64,000 nt of DNA from an uncultured Prevotella sp. (GTDB lineage: Bacteria; Bacteroidota; Bacteroidia; Bacteroidales; Bacteroidaceae): NCBI GenBank assembly GCA_944320195.1, contig CALUGP010000003.1, positions 62,001-126,000 on the forward strand, read 5' to 3'. A program made the position numbers and the translations under genes. How positions within the stretch are numbered: the first letter of the stretch is position 1; each line of letters opens with the position of its first letter. The notes under the pieces are model-generated. The model was not told where the DNA came from. It ran no database searches and worked only from the letters and a program-made list of their open reading frames with translations. Positions 1-8,551 of the stretch are shown in pieces.

Positions 1-1880
1 GCTATCTGCTCCATGTCGCTCGCGTGTTCGCATAGTTCCTCGTAGTATTCCTTGTTCGCGCTGCGTCCGCCGTTCTGGTAGCGCGTCAGCAGGCGGTGCA
101 CCATAGTGTCCGGGTAGCGGCGTATGGGGCTGGTGAAGTGGGTGTAATACTCGAACGCCAGTCCGTAGTGCCCTATGTTGTGTATGCTGTACTTGGCTTT
201 CATCATGGCGCGCAGGGCCACCATCTCTATCAGGTTCTGCTCGCGGCGGCCATGGCAGTCGTCCATCAGCTTGTTGAGACTGCGCGTTATCTCGCCCTTC
301 GTGCCCGCGGTCTTCAGCTTGTAGCCGAATTTCACGGCGAATTCGCGCAGCGTTTCCAGTTTCGTCGGGTCCGGTTGGTCGTGTATTCGGTAGGGCAGGG
401 TCTTGGCCTTCTGCCCCTTCTTCACCTTGCCCACGCTCTCGGCTACATATCTGTTGGCCAGGAGCATGAACTCCTCGATCAGCTTGTTGGCGTCCTTCGA
501 CTTCTTGAAGTAGCAGCGCACGGGCCTTCCCTTCTCGTCGACGTCGAAGTGCAGCTCCTCGCGGTCGAACTTTACGGAGCCGTGCTTGAACCTTGCGGCG
601 CGCAGCTTCTTGGCCAGACGGTCCAGCGTGACCAGCTCGGTGGCGTATTCGCCGCGGTATCCGCCGGGGCCGGAAGCCGGAGCCGGCTCGCCCGTTCCGT
701 CCTTCACGCCGTTGTCTTCGAGTATCTGCTGCACCTCTTCGTAGGCGAAGCGGCGGTTGCTCCGTATCACGGCGTGCACCAGCCGCCAGCTTTTCACCTC
801 GCCGTCGGCGTCGATGTCGAACACGGCGCTGTACGTAAGCTTCTCTTCGTCGGGGCGCAGCGAGCAGATGAAGTTGCACAGGCGCTCGGGCAGCATGGGT
901 ATGGTGCGGTCCACCAGGTAGACGCTCGTGGCGCGTTTTTGCGCCTCCTTGTCTATGATGGAACCTTCGGTGACGTAGTGTGACACGTCGGCGATGTGCA
1001 CGCCCACCTCCCAGAGATTGTCGCCGAGCTGTTTTATTGACAGCGCGTCGTCAAAGTCCTTGGCGTCCTTGGGGTCTATGGTGAACGTGGTAACATCGCG
1101 GAAGTCCTCGCGCTCGGCGTAGTCCTGGGCGGTTATTTCGCCCGTTATCTTGTCGGCAGCTTCCTCGACGCGCTTTGGATACTTGTATGGCAGTCCGTAT
1201 TGGGCCAGGATTGAATTCATCTCCACGTCGTTGTCGCCCTGCTCTCCTAAAACGTCAACCACCTCGCCAATGATGTTCTTGTTGTCGTCGTCGGGCCATT
1301 TTGTCACTTTCACCACGGCCTTCTCGCCGGTCTTGCCGCCCTTCAGGCGGTTTTTGGGTATGATGATGTTGTTGGCGAAGACGTTGCCGTCGGGCACGAG
1401 GAAGGCGAAGTCGCGCTCGAGGCGCAGCCGGCCTACGAACTGGTCGCGTGCGCGTTCCAGTATGTCTGTGACCATTGCCTCCTTGATGTGCTTCTGGCGG
1501 CGCGCCATGAAGGTTACGCGCACTCGGTCGCCGGTGAGCGCCGACTTCGAGTTGCGCTCCGCCACGAATACCGGTTTGCCGCCGTCGTCGGGCACAAAGC
1601 TGTTCTTTCCGTTGGGCTTGCGTATGAACTTGCCTTCCTGCACCTGCCCCTTGAGGTTCAGCTTGTAAGAGTTTTCGCTCGTCTTGCTCAGGAAGTCGTC
1701 CCACGCCATGTCCTCCATCACGTCCACGGCGAGCATCTTTGCCGGGTGGGTGGTCAGCCGCAGCTCCTTGAATATCTGCTTGAAGCTTAGCTGCTTGTCG
1801 GGATTCCGCATGAACAGGTCCTGCAACATCTCGGCCAGCTTGTTCTTGGTCAGCCTCTTGTTGTTCTTTTTTTCTTTCAT
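1..1880 (-). CDS. rnr: Ribonuclease R, 5' part (runs off the window)
   Basis: This is the N-terminal part (626 codons visible) of a 3'-5' exoribonuclease of the RNase II/R family, which degrades structured RNA in the cytoplasm. The reading frame starts at the ATG at 1880 (MKEKKNNKRL) and stays open to the left edge. An N-terminal winged-helix and cold-shock region is followed by the RNB catalytic domain, with the metal-binding stretch DPKDAKDFDDALS and the later VHIADVSHYV and TSPIRRYPD motifs. The C-terminal S1 domain lies outside the window. A weak minus-strand -7 element (TAACTTCG) lies at 1947-1954. The shadow frames on the plus strand here are not genes. RNase R rather than RNase II is inferred from the long, lysine-rich N-terminus. 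Confidence 0.95.
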   Translation of the reverse strand, partial: MKEKKNNKRLTKNKLAEMLQDLFMRNPDKQLSFKQIFKELRLTTHPAKMLAVDVMEDMAWDDFLSKTSENSYKLNLKGQVQEGKFIRKPNGKNSFVPDDGGKPVFVAERNSKSALTGDRVRVTFMARRQKHIKEAMVTDILERARDQFVGRLRLERDFAFLVPDGNVFANNIIIPKNRLKGGKTGEKAVVKVTKWPDDDNKNIIGEVVDVLGEQGDNDVEMNSILAQYGLPYKYPKRVEEAADKITGEITAQDYAEREDFRDVTTFTIDPKDAKDFDDALSIKQLGDNLWEVGVHIADVSHYVTEGSIIDKEAQKRATSVYLVDRTIPMLPERLCNFICSLRPDEEKLTYSAVFDIDADGEVKSWRLVHAVIRSNRRFAYEEVQQILEDNGVKDGTGEPAPASGPGGYRGEYATELVTLDRLAKKLRAARFKHGSVKFDREELHFDVDEKGRPVRCYFKKSKDANKLIEEFMLLANRYVAESVGKVKKGQKAKTLPYRIHDQPDPTKLETLREFAVKFGYKLKTAGTKGEITRSLNKLMDDCHGRREQNLIEMVALRAMMKAKYSIHNIGHYGLAFEYYTHFTSPIRRYPDTMVHRLLTRYQNGGRSANKEYYEELCEHASDMEQI

Positions 1881-2012
1881 AAGTTATGGTTGTTTCTCGT
1901 TGTTTCAGACGGTTTACAAGGGAGACAAAGGCCTCCGCATTTTCTGCGAAGTTACGAAATTTATGGCACATACTGGCGGTTTGTTATGATTATTTTGCAA
2001 AAACGTTTTCCC

Positions 2013-2127
2013 GTTTGCCGTCTTTCGCCTTCCAAAAGGCCGTCTTTTGGCGTGTAAAAGGCCGTCTTTCGCAGGCTGAAAGACGGCCTTTTGCAGAGCC
2101 TTCCGCAACGTGTTGGCAGTCAACGGG
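2013..2127. repeat. 22-bp-period repeat array 1 with palindromic tail
   Basis: Four 22-bp units start at 2013, 2035, 2057 and 2079. The cores are GCCGTCTTTCGC (degenerate), AAAGGCCGTCTTTT, AAAGGCCGTCTTTC and AAAGACGGCCTTTT. The last two can pair as a hairpin. A GCAAC...GTTAC imperfect palindrome follows to the right at 2106-2132, about six bases beyond the last unit. Confidence 0.85.
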
Positions 2128-2172
2128 TTACGGTTTTCGCGAAAAACGGTGCCGGGATAGCCGAAAATTTAT

Positions 2173-2180
2173 TATATTTG
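2173..2180 (+). promoter_or_regulatory. -7 promoter element of the CoA-transferase gene
   Basis: TATATTTG matches the Bacteroidetes TAnnTTTG element. The ATG follows about 50 nt downstream. Confidence 0.6.
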
Positions 2181-2229
2181 CATCCGATTTGCGTAGCATC
2201 TGAAAACTTAAACCTAAATATAAACCATT

Positions 2230-3735
2230 ATGGCATACAAACGCATTACGGTGGCCGAGGCTGCCGCACTGATACAGAACGGGCAGAACATAGGCCTGAG
2301 CGGATTCACTCCGGCCGGCACTGCGAAGGCCGTCACACACGAGCTGGCCAAGCGCGCCGAGGCCGAGCACGCCGCCGGGCGCGAGTTCAAGATAGGCTTG
2401 TTTACCGGAGCGTCCACAGGGCAGAGCGCCGACGGAGACCTCTCGAACGCGCAGGCGATAGGCTACCGCGCGCCTTACACCACCAACCCCGACTTCCGCC
2501 GCCACGTCAACGCCGGCGAGATAGCCTACAACGACATTCACCTGAGCCAGATGGCGCAGGAACTGCGCTACGGATTCATGGGCCAGGTGGACTGGGCCAT
2601 ACTCGAAGTGTGCGACATCGACGAGGGCGCAGACACCTGCCGCGCCTACCTTACGGCCGCCGGAGGCATCAGCCCTACCGTGGCGCGCCTGGCAAAGCAC
2701 GTGATACTGGAGCTTAACTCCTTCCACAGCAAGGACGCGAAACTGCTGCACGACGTGTACGAACCGCTCGACCCGCCATTGCGCCAGCCCATACCCATCA
2801 CCCGCGTGAGCGACCGCATAGGCACGCCTTACGTCGAGATAGACGCCAGCAAGATAGTAGGCGTGGTGGAATGCGACATCGCCGACGAGGCGCGCGCCTT
2901 CAAGGCGTCTGACCCCGTGACCGACCAGATAGGCCACAACGTGGCCCAGTTCCTCCTGGCCGACATGAAGCGCGGCGTCATCCCGTCGTCGTTCCTGCCG
3001 CTGCAGAGCGGCGTGGGCAGCACGGCCAACGCCATCCTTGGCGCGCTGGGGCATGAGAAGAGCGTGCCAGACTTCAACGTCTACACCGAAGTTCTGCAGG
3101 ACAGCGTGGTCGGAATGATGCTCGAGGGCCGCGTGAAGGACGCCTCGTCGTGCTCGCTGACCGTCTCCAACGACTGCCTCAAGCAGATTTACGACAACAT
3201 AGACTACTTCAAGCAGCACCTGACGCTGCGCCCCAGCGAGATATCCAACTCTCCAGAGGTGATCCGCCGGCTCGGTGTCATAGCAATAAACACCGCCATC
3301 GAGGTTGACATCTACGGCAACGCCAACTCCACACACATATCGGGCACCAAGATGATGAACGGCATCGGCGGCTCGGGCGACTTCGAGCGCAACGCCTACA
3401 TCAGCATCTTCACCTGCCCGTCTACGGCCAAGGGCGGACTGATAAGCTCCATAGTGCCCTTCGTGAGCCACCAGGACAGCTCCGAGCACGACGTAAACGT
3501 CATCGTGACAGAGCAGGGCGTGGCCGACCTTAGAGGCAAGTCGCCGGCACAGCGCGCGCAGCTCATCATTGAGAACTGCGCCCACCCGGACTACCGTCCG
3601 CTGCTGCGCGACTACCTGAACATCGCCACCGGTGGCCACACGCGCCACCGCCTTACCGCCGCCTTCGCCATGCACGACACGCTGGCACGCAAGGGCGACA
3701 TGCGCATGACCGACTTCGCGGAGTACGTGAAGTGA
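2230..3735 (+). CDS. Acetyl-CoA hydrolase/transferase family protein (succinate/acetate CoA-transferase)
   Basis: This 501-residue cytoplasmic enzyme moves CoA between short-chain acids, such as succinyl-CoA with acetate or propionate. It matches the AarC/ScpC/Cat1 class in length and motifs. An N-terminal Rossmann-like CoA-transferase domain (GLSGFTPAGTAKAV) is followed by a C-terminal domain with YTEVLQD, where the family places the catalytic glutamate, and the GIGGSGDFERNAY loop that shapes the active site. The closing stretch (TEQGVADLRGKSP) is also typical. In this anaerobe it probably works with pta-ackA in acetate, succinate or propionate formation. The exact substrate cannot be read from sequence. 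It has its own promoter and a long word hairpin behind it, so it is probably monocistronic. Confidence 0.93.
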   Translation: MAYKRITVAEAAALIQNGQNIGLSGFTPAGTAKAVTHELAKRAEAEHAAGREFKIGLFTGASTGQSADGDLSNAQAIGYRAPYTTNPDFRRHVNAGEIAYNDIHLSQMAQELRYGFMGQVDWAILEVCDIDEGADTCRAYLTAAGGISPTVARLAKHVILELNSFHSKDAKLLHDVYEPLDPPLRQPIPITRVSDRIGTPYVEIDASKIVGVVECDIADEARAFKASDPVTDQIGHNVAQFLLADMKRGVIPSSFLPLQSGVGSTANAILGALGHEKSVPDFNVYTEVLQDSVVGMMLEGRVKDASSCSLTVSNDCLKQIYDNIDYFKQHLTLRPSEISNSPEVIRRLGVIAINTAIEVDIYGNANSTHISGTKMMNGIGGSGDFERNAYISIFTCPSTAKGGLISSIVPFVSHQDSSEHDVNVIVTEQGVADLRGKSPAQRAQLIIENCAHPDYRPLLRDYLNIATGGHTRHRLTAAFAMHDTLARKGDMRMTDFAEYVK

Positions 3736-3740
3736 TCATC

Positions 3741-3837
3741 TAAAGGTAAAAAGGTAAAAAAGTAAAAAGGTAAAAACAGGTGCAGATGTTCGCGTCGGCG
3801 TTTTTTACCTTTTTACTTTTTTACCTTTTTACCTTTA
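3741..3837. repeat. Long word hairpin H1 (8-bp words), terminator-like
   Basis: The arms 3741-3776 and 3802-3837 are perfect 36-bp inverted repeats with a 25-nt loop. The left arm is four tandem copies of GGTAAAAA in which the third copy reads AGTAAAAA. The hairpin begins six bases after the CoA-transferase stop and could end its transcript. Confidence 0.85.
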
Positions 3838-3963
3838 TGCCGACTTCTTCTTTTGTGTAAAAACAGGCAAAATTTGGGTCAAAATTGGAAAACTATGAAT
3901 ACATTTTAAGTTTTCTAAATCTTTATTACATGCCCTGACAAGGTCCGGTGAAGGCGTTTTTGT

Positions 3964-3971
3964 TAACTTTG
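3964..3971 (+). promoter_or_regulatory. -7 promoter element of the DUF3943 gene
   Basis: TAACTTTG lies 31 nt before the ATG at 4002. It falls inside the longer open frame that begins at 3948, which argues for the 4002 start. Confidence 0.6.
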
Positions 3972-4001
3972 CGGCGACAAACCATATCGACACGAACGCC
4001 T

Positions 4002-4838
4002 ATGAAAGAATTTATACACGTCTTGGCAAGGGTGTTGCTGGCATTCGCCGGCACCGTCTTTACCGTATCCGCGCATGCTGAAAACGACTCTTTGGCCGTA
4101 AGAGACAGTGTGCTGGCGGTAAAAAGCCTCACTGACAGCCTGCCACGGGCTGCCAAGGCCAAGGTGAACATATACGACCTGCCCTATTCACGCAAGGCAA
4201 GCTGCCCCGACTGGGGCCGGTTGTGGCTTAACACAGGCGTGCTTGCCGCCGGCGAGTTGACCATGCTCGGCGTGCTGCAGCTGCTCCCCGAGAACGCCAC
4301 GGCGTGGAACAAGGAGCGCATAACGTCCATTCCCTTCTGGAAACGGTGGAGCTATCACGTAAGCCGCGGCCCCGTGTGGGACGGCGACAACCCCATTTTC
4401 AACTACATACTCCACCCCTATGCCGGCGCGGTCTACTACATGGGGGCGCGCAGCATCGGCTTCAACCAGCTCGGCTCGTTCCTCTATTGCTTCGCCATCT
4501 CTAACGTGTTATGGGAATACGGCGTAGAGGCGTTCATGGAAAAGCCGTCCATCCAGGATTTGATACTTACCCCCTTGTCGGGCCTTTTGCTGGGAGAAGC
4601 GTTCTATAAGATAAAGCGCAAGATAGTGAGCGACGGCTACCGCCTGTGGGGCTCGCGCTTTTGGGGCAACGTCGTGGCGTTTCTTGTCGACCCGGTGAAC
4701 GAAGTCATAGGCCTCTTTGCCGGCAATCCGTGCCGCGAGTCGCTGAAAAGTAAAAGCCGTGTCGACGTGAGTTGCACGCCGTGGGCTGTGCCGTTTGACG
4801 GCGGCGCGTATGGCTTTACGGTGAGCCTGGCGATGTGA
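4002..4838 (+). CDS. DUF3943 domain protein, predicted envelope protein
   Basis: This is a 278-residue protein with an N-terminal signal sequence (MKEFIHVLARVLLAFAGTVF...SAHA), so it is exported. The body resembles DUF3943 proteins of Bacteroidetes: aromatic-rich membrane-like stretches (FNYILHPYAGAVYYMGAR, LILTPLSGLLLGEAF) and a WxxSxFWxN region. The family has no established reaction. I chose the start at 4002 because the promoter lies in the 5' extension and because the signal peptide begins there. The neighbours are independent units; a 22-bp repeat array follows the stop codon directly. Confidence 0.75.
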   Translation: MKEFIHVLARVLLAFAGTVFTVSAHAENDSLAVRDSVLAVKSLTDSLPRAAKAKVNIYDLPYSRKASCPDWGRLWLNTGVLAAGELTMLGVLQLLPENATAWNKERITSIPFWKRWSYHVSRGPVWDGDNPIFNYILHPYAGAVYYMGARSIGFNQLGSFLYCFAISNVLWEYGVEAFMEKPSIQDLILTPLSGLLLGEAFYKIKRKIVSDGYRLWGSRFWGNVVAFLVDPVNEVIGLFAGNPCRESLKSKSRVDVSCTPWAVPFDGGAYGFTVSLAM

Positions 4839-4844
4839 GGTTTT

Positions 4845-4961
4845 GCAAAAGGCCGTCTTTCGCATTGTAAAAGACGGCAAAACGCACGCTGAAAGGCCGT
4901 CTTTTGCACGCTAAAAGACGGCCTTTCGCAAACCCCTTTGTCTCAGGGCGTTGCAGGGCGG
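4845..4961. repeat. 22-bp-period repeat array 2 with palindromic tail
   Basis: Four units start at 4848, 4870, 4892 and 4914. The second is degenerate (AAAGACGGCAAAACGC). A 27-bp GCAAA...GTTGC imperfect palindrome follows the last core at 4929-4955. Confidence 0.85.
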
Positions 4962-5052
4962 GCCGCAGGCTGCCTGCCAGTCAGTGTTGTAATAAAATTG
5001 AAACAAAAACCCATTAATCATTACAATGTCGGCAAATGTCGAATATTTTACT

Positions 5053-5060
5053 TAACTTTG
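5053..5060 (+). promoter_or_regulatory. -7 promoter element of the epimerase gene
   Basis: TAACTTTG lies 28 nt before the ATG at 5089. Confidence 0.6.
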
Positions 5061-5088
5061 CGCCCGTTTTATTGATGTTCCAAATGGC

Positions 5089-6084
5089 ATGAAGAAGATA
5101 TTGGTTACTGGAGCGAGCGGCTTCATAGGCAGTTTTATAGTCGAGGAGGCGCTAAGGCGAGGCTTCGAGACGTGGGCGGCGGTGCGCAAAGGCAGTTCGA
5201 GGAGGTATCTCCGTGACGGCCGGATACGCTTCGTCGAGCTGAATCTTGACGATGCGGGCGACCTGCGCGGCAAGCTTTCGGCGGTCATGCCCGACTATGT
5301 CGTCCATGCGGCCGGCGCAACCAAGTGCCTGCATGCTGACGACTTCTTCCGTGTCAACACTCAAGGCACCGTCAACCTGGCTTCCGCAGTAAGAGACGTC
5401 TGCCCTGGTCTGGAGCGCTTCGTGTTCATAAGCAGCCTCAGCGTGTGCGGTCCTGTCCGCGAAACGGCGCCATACACCGAGATAACCGCAGCCGACACGC
5501 CGCGTCCCGACACCGCTTACGGGCGCAGCAAGCTCGAGGCCGAGCGCGCGCTTGACGGCATGCCGGGCTTCCCCTTCATAGTGTTGAGGCCCACGGGAGT
5601 GTACGGCCCGCGCGAGAGAGACTACTTCATGATGGCCGAGAGCATAAAGAAGCATGTGGACTTCGCCGCCGGCCTGCGTCCGCAAGACCTCACTTTCATA
5701 TACGTAAAAGACCTTGTTGAGGCCGTGTTCCTGGCTCTTGACCACGGCAACACAGGCTCACGTTACCATCTCAGTGACGGCAATGTCTATCCTTCGCGTG
5801 CTTTCAGCGACCTGATACGCCGCGAGCTGGGCAACCCGTGGCTGCTCCGCGTCAAGGCTCCGCTGTGGCTCCTGCGCGCAATCACCGCCGCGGGAGAGGC
5901 TGTGGGGCGGCTTACCGGACGCATGACGGCGCTCAACAACGACAAGTATAAGATAATGAGGCAGCGCAACTGGCGGTGCGACATAGGCCCAGCCGTGGCC
6001 GAACTGGGCTTCAGGCCGCGCTACGGACTGGCCGAAGGAGTGCGTGAGGCCATTGAGTGGTACAAGGAAAACAAGTGGCTTTAA
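5089..6084 (+). CDS. NAD(P)-dependent epimerase/dehydratase (extended SDR)
   Basis: This is a 331-residue extended short-chain dehydrogenase. The Rossmann nucleotide-binding motif GASGFIGSF is at residues 8-16 and the catalytic tyrosine-lysine pair is in TAYGRSKLEAE near residue 145. HAAGATK and LRPTGVYGP are further family marks. Such enzymes act on nucleotide sugars or on sterol-like or ketone substrates; the substrate is not identifiable here. The next gene, a PAP2-type membrane protein, begins 26 bp after the stop on the same strand. The pair is probably co-transcribed and may act in lipid or glycolipid synthesis, which is inference. Confidence 0.88.
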   Translation: MKKILVTGASGFIGSFIVEEALRRGFETWAAVRKGSSRRYLRDGRIRFVELNLDDAGDLRGKLSAVMPDYVVHAAGATKCLHADDFFRVNTQGTVNLASAVRDVCPGLERFVFISSLSVCGPVRETAPYTEITAADTPRPDTAYGRSKLEAERALDGMPGFPFIVLRPTGVYGPRERDYFMMAESIKKHVDFAAGLRPQDLTFIYVKDLVEAVFLALDHGNTGSRYHLSDGNVYPSRAFSDLIRRELGNPWLLRVKAPLWLLRAITAAGEAVGRLTGRMTALNNDKYKIMRQRNWRCDIGPAVAELGFRPRYGLAEGVREAIEWYKENKWL

Positions 6085-6110
6085 GCCGTCCAAACAATAA
6101 TCAGACGATA

Positions 6111-7076
6111 ATGATAAAGTTCATCAAGCAGCTTTTCTCCATTGAGAAGAATCCCAAGAAGGGCCTGCTGGCCATGGAATGGGTCATGATGGGATACTTG
6201 GTGCTAACCTTGTTGATAGTTTTCTTCACATACACGAAGGCCGAGAACCCCAACGAAATGATTTGGGGGCGTGTCCGCATAGCGGCCATGACGGCTGGAA
6301 TGTGGGCCGTCTACCGCATGATGCCGTGCCGGCTGACGCTCTTCCTGCGCATAACGGTGCAGCTGGCGCTGCTCGGATGGTGGTATCCCGACACTTACGA
6401 GATAAACCGCATGCTGCCAAATCTCGACCATCTGTTCGCCCGTTGGGAGCAGGACTTGTTCGGATGCCAGCCCGCGTTGCTGTTTTGCAAGGCCATGCCT
6501 TGGCCCGTGGTGAGCGAGCTTATGAGCATGGGATACGCCGCTTACTACCCGATGATAGCCGTGGTGGTGTTTTATTACTTCTTTTGCAGGTACAAGGAGT
6601 ACGAGCGTGCGGCGTTCGTCGTGCTCGCGTCGTTCTTCATTTACTATCTCATTTACATCGTCTTGCCCGTCACTGGGCCTACGTTCTACTACGAGGCCGT
6701 GGGCCTTGGCAACATAGAACAGGGCGTATTCCCTGATGTGAAAGACCATTTCAACTACTTCCAGGACTGTCTTGCCACGCCGGGATATGCCGACGGAGTG
6801 TTCTACCAGATGGTGGAGAGCGCCAAGGCGGCCGGCGAGAGGCCCACGGCGGCGTTCCCTTCGAGCCACGTGGGCATAAGCACGGTGCTCATGCTGCTGG
6901 CATGGCGCACGGGCAACCGCCGCTTCTTCTACGTCCTCCTGCCGTTCTACGTGCTGCTGTGCCTGTCCACCGTGTACATACAGGCGCATTACGCAATCGA
7001 CGTGCTGGCCGGATGGGCCACGGGCGCGGCCTTCTATTTCGCGCTGATGTGGGTGGGAAGGAAGGTTTGCCGGTAG
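6111..7076 (+). CDS. PAP2-superfamily integral membrane protein (inositolphosphotransferase-like)
   Basis: This is a 321-residue polytopic membrane protein with about six hydrophobic segments. Two PAP2 signatures sit in the C-terminal half: FPSSHVGIS (the PSGH-type motif) near residue 265, and HYAIDVLAG (H-x4-D type) near residue 300. The early long loop WEQDLFGCQPA resembles the PAP2_3 / Aur1-Ipt1 group, which includes sphingolipid head-group transferases. Bacteroidales make sphingolipids, so a role in inositol- or phospho-lipid head-group transfer is possible, but plain lipid phosphatase activity cannot be excluded. I chose the ATG at 6111 over the frame opening at 6057, which overlaps the preceding gene. 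Confidence 0.8.
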   Translation: MIKFIKQLFSIEKNPKKGLLAMEWVMMGYLVLTLLIVFFTYTKAENPNEMIWGRVRIAAMTAGMWAVYRMMPCRLTLFLRITVQLALLGWWYPDTYEINRMLPNLDHLFARWEQDLFGCQPALLFCKAMPWPVVSELMSMGYAAYYPMIAVVVFYYFFCRYKEYERAAFVVLASFFIYYLIYIVLPVTGPTFYYEAVGLGNIEQGVFPDVKDHFNYFQDCLATPGYADGVFYQMVESAKAAGERPTAAFPSSHVGISTVLMLLAWRTGNRRFFYVLLPFYVLLCLSTVYIQAHYAIDVLAGWATGAAFYFALMWVGRKVCR

Positions 7077-7082
7077 TTTTTT

Positions 7083-7200
7083 GAATTTAAAGAAGTTAGA
7101 GAATTTAAAGAAGTTAGAGCCATTGCCTGTTTCAGTTACAGCCAACAAGGCATTTGGCTCTAACTTCTTCAACTTCCCTGATTCCTCCAAATTCTTCATA
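7083..7200. repeat. Word hairpin H2 (9-bp words), imperfect
   Basis: The left arm alternates two 9-bp words, GAATTTAAA and GAAGTTAGA, twice, then continues GCCATTGCC. The right arm (about 7145-7196) is its imperfect complement, with GGCTCTAACTTCTTC. It lies between the PAP2 and DUF4294 genes. Fragments of the same wording recur near 27490-27515 and 62117-62140. Confidence 0.65.
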
Positions 7201-7250
7201 TTTATAATTTCTTTAACTCATTGTAAGCCAATAACTTCAGGATTTGTATT

Positions 7251-7258
7251 TATCTTTG
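7251..7258 (+). promoter_or_regulatory. -7 promoter element of the DUF4294 gene, almost touching the start codon
   Basis: TATCTTTG ends only five bases before the ATG at 7264. The transcript would begin at or within a few bases of the start codon, so the mRNA may be leaderless. Confidence 0.55.
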
Positions 7259-7263
7259 CACCC

Positions 7264-7917
7264 ATGACGAGGTTTAAATCACTGATCATACTGATGCTTG
7301 CCGTGCTGCTGCCGGCCGTGGCCTGCGCCCAGAAAGACGAGGAAAAGGACGGCGTGAAGCCCGAGGACAAGGAGGTGGACATGGACAATCCCACGTTTGA
7401 CCCTATGGTGAAGGTAGGCAAGGTGCTTGTCGACGGCGACAGCATACAGTACGTCGAGCTGAACAACGTGTACGTATATCCGCAGCCCGTGTTCAAGAAC
7501 GCCAGGCGGCGCGCGGCTTACAACCGCCTTGTGTACAACGTGAAGAAGGTGCTGCCGATAGCCAAGGAGGTGAACAAAATCATCATCGAGACTTACGAAT
7601 ACCTACAGACGCTGCCCGACAAGCGTGCGCGCGACGAGCACATGAAGCGCGTCGAGGCCGACATCATGCGCCGATACAAGCCGAGGATGAAGAAACTGTC
7701 GTATTCGCAGGGCAAGCTCCTCATCAAGCTTGTCTACCGCGAGTGCAACTCTTCGGCGTATGACTTGATACGGGCGTTCATCAGTCCCGTGCGCGCAGGC
7801 TTCTACCAGGCCTTCGCATGGGCCTTCGGCGCAAGCCTGATGAAGAAGTATGACCCCGAGAAAACCGACCGCTTGACCGAGCGCGTGGTGCTGATGGTTG
7901 AGTCGGGACAGCTCTGA
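7264..7917 (+). CDS. DUF4294 family exported protein
   Basis: This is a 217-residue protein with a signal peptide (MTRFKSLIILMLAVLLPAVA, then CAQ), possibly a lipoprotein since cysteine follows the hydrophobic stretch. The body has the basic helical region RRRAAYNRLVYNVKKVLP and the stretch RRYKPRMKKLSYSQGKLL typical of DUF4294. The family is almost confined to Bacteroidetes and has no known function. I rejected the frame extension back to 7081 because it runs through the word hairpin and the promoter. Confidence 0.8.
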   Translation: MTRFKSLIILMLAVLLPAVACAQKDEEKDGVKPEDKEVDMDNPTFDPMVKVGKVLVDGDSIQYVELNNVYVYPQPVFKNARRRAAYNRLVYNVKKVLPIAKEVNKIIIETYEYLQTLPDKRARDEHMKRVEADIMRRYKPRMKKLSYSQGKLLIKLVYRECNSSAYDLIRAFISPVRAGFYQAFAWAFGASLMKKYDPEKTDRLTERVVLMVESGQL

Positions 7918-7948
7918 CACAACGCGGCACGCGGCTGCGCGTTTCCCA

Positions 7949-8077
7949 AAAGACGGCCTTTCGTGTTGCGAAAGGCCGTCTTTTGTCGTGTAAAAGGCCA
8001 TGAATCGCAAGCTAAAAGGCCGTCTTTTGCAGACCGAAAGACGGCCTTTTGCAAAGTGCCTGATAATCAGATGGTTA
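7949..8077. repeat. 22-bp-period repeat array 3 with palindromic tail
   Basis: Five units start at 7949, 7971, 7993, 8015 and 8037. The third is the variant AAAGGCCATGAATCGC. A 28-bp GCAAAG...GGTTAT imperfect palindrome centred on TGATAATCA follows at 8051-8078. Confidence 0.88.
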
Positions 8078-8177
8078 TAAAGTCGCGCCAAGTGGCGTCC
8101 AATGCAGGCGCGCAAGGGCGCGAGGCGAGCCGTGCCAAAAAACATGAAATAAATTTTGTATTTCACTCAACTTGCAT

Positions 8178-8185
8178 TATCTTTG
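8178..8185 (+). promoter_or_regulatory. -7 promoter element of the MIP18/SufT-like gene
   Basis: TATCTTTG lies 24 nt before the ATG at 8210. Confidence 0.6.
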
Positions 8186-8209
8186 TCTTTGACAAACACC
8201 AATCAAGCG

Positions 8210-8530
8210 ATGACACAGGAAGAAAAGACCAGCATAGAGGAGAAAATCGTAGACGTGCTGAAGACCGTCTACGACCCCGAAATACCCGTGAACATATACG
8301 ACCTGGGGCTGATTTACAAGATAGACGTGAAGGACGACGCCACCGTTGACATCGACATGACGTTCACCGCGCCCACATGCCCGGCGGCAGACTTCATCCT
8401 CGAGGACGTAAGGCAGAAGGTCGACGCGCTCGACGGGGTAAGGTCGGCCACGGTCAACCTGGTATTCGAGCCGGCATGGGACCAAAGCATGCTCAGCGAG
8501 GAGGCGCGGCTCGAGCTGGGACTGGAGTAA
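8210..8530 (+). CDS. MIP18/DUF59 family protein, SufT-like Fe-S maturation factor
   Basis: This is a 106-residue cytoplasmic protein. The signature DPEIPVNIYDLGLIY at residues 22-36 and the TAPTCPAAD motif, whose cysteine is conserved, define the MIP18 (FeS assembly P) family. Members help mature iron-sulfur proteins; SufT and the PaaD subunit are relatives. With no paa genes nearby, a general Fe-S role is more likely. The ATG at 8210 is chosen because the upstream frame contains the promoter. It is monocistronic. Confidence 0.85.
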   Translation: MTQEEKTSIEEKIVDVLKTVYDPEIPVNIYDLGLIYKIDVKDDATVDIDMTFTAPTCPAADFILEDVRQKVDALDGVRSATVNLVFEPAWDQSMLSEEARLELGLE

Positions 8531-8551
8531 ACACACAAGACAGAGACCACT

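Larger units (their letters stand above)
1881..2229. other. Intergenic region between divergent rnr and CoA-transferase genes
   Basis: No gene is seen in these 349 bp. The region holds the rnr promoter, a four-unit 22-bp repeat array with its palindromic tail (2013-2127) and the promoter of the downstream CoA-transferase (2173-2180). Confidence 0.7.

Noticed and set aside
96-983. 295-residue open frame on the plus strand at the left edge
   Set aside because: The minus strand encodes RNase R here without interruption.
2128-3675. Long open frame opposite the CoA-transferase gene
   Set aside because: It is a GC-rich shadow frame; the plus-strand product has clear family motifs and this one has none.
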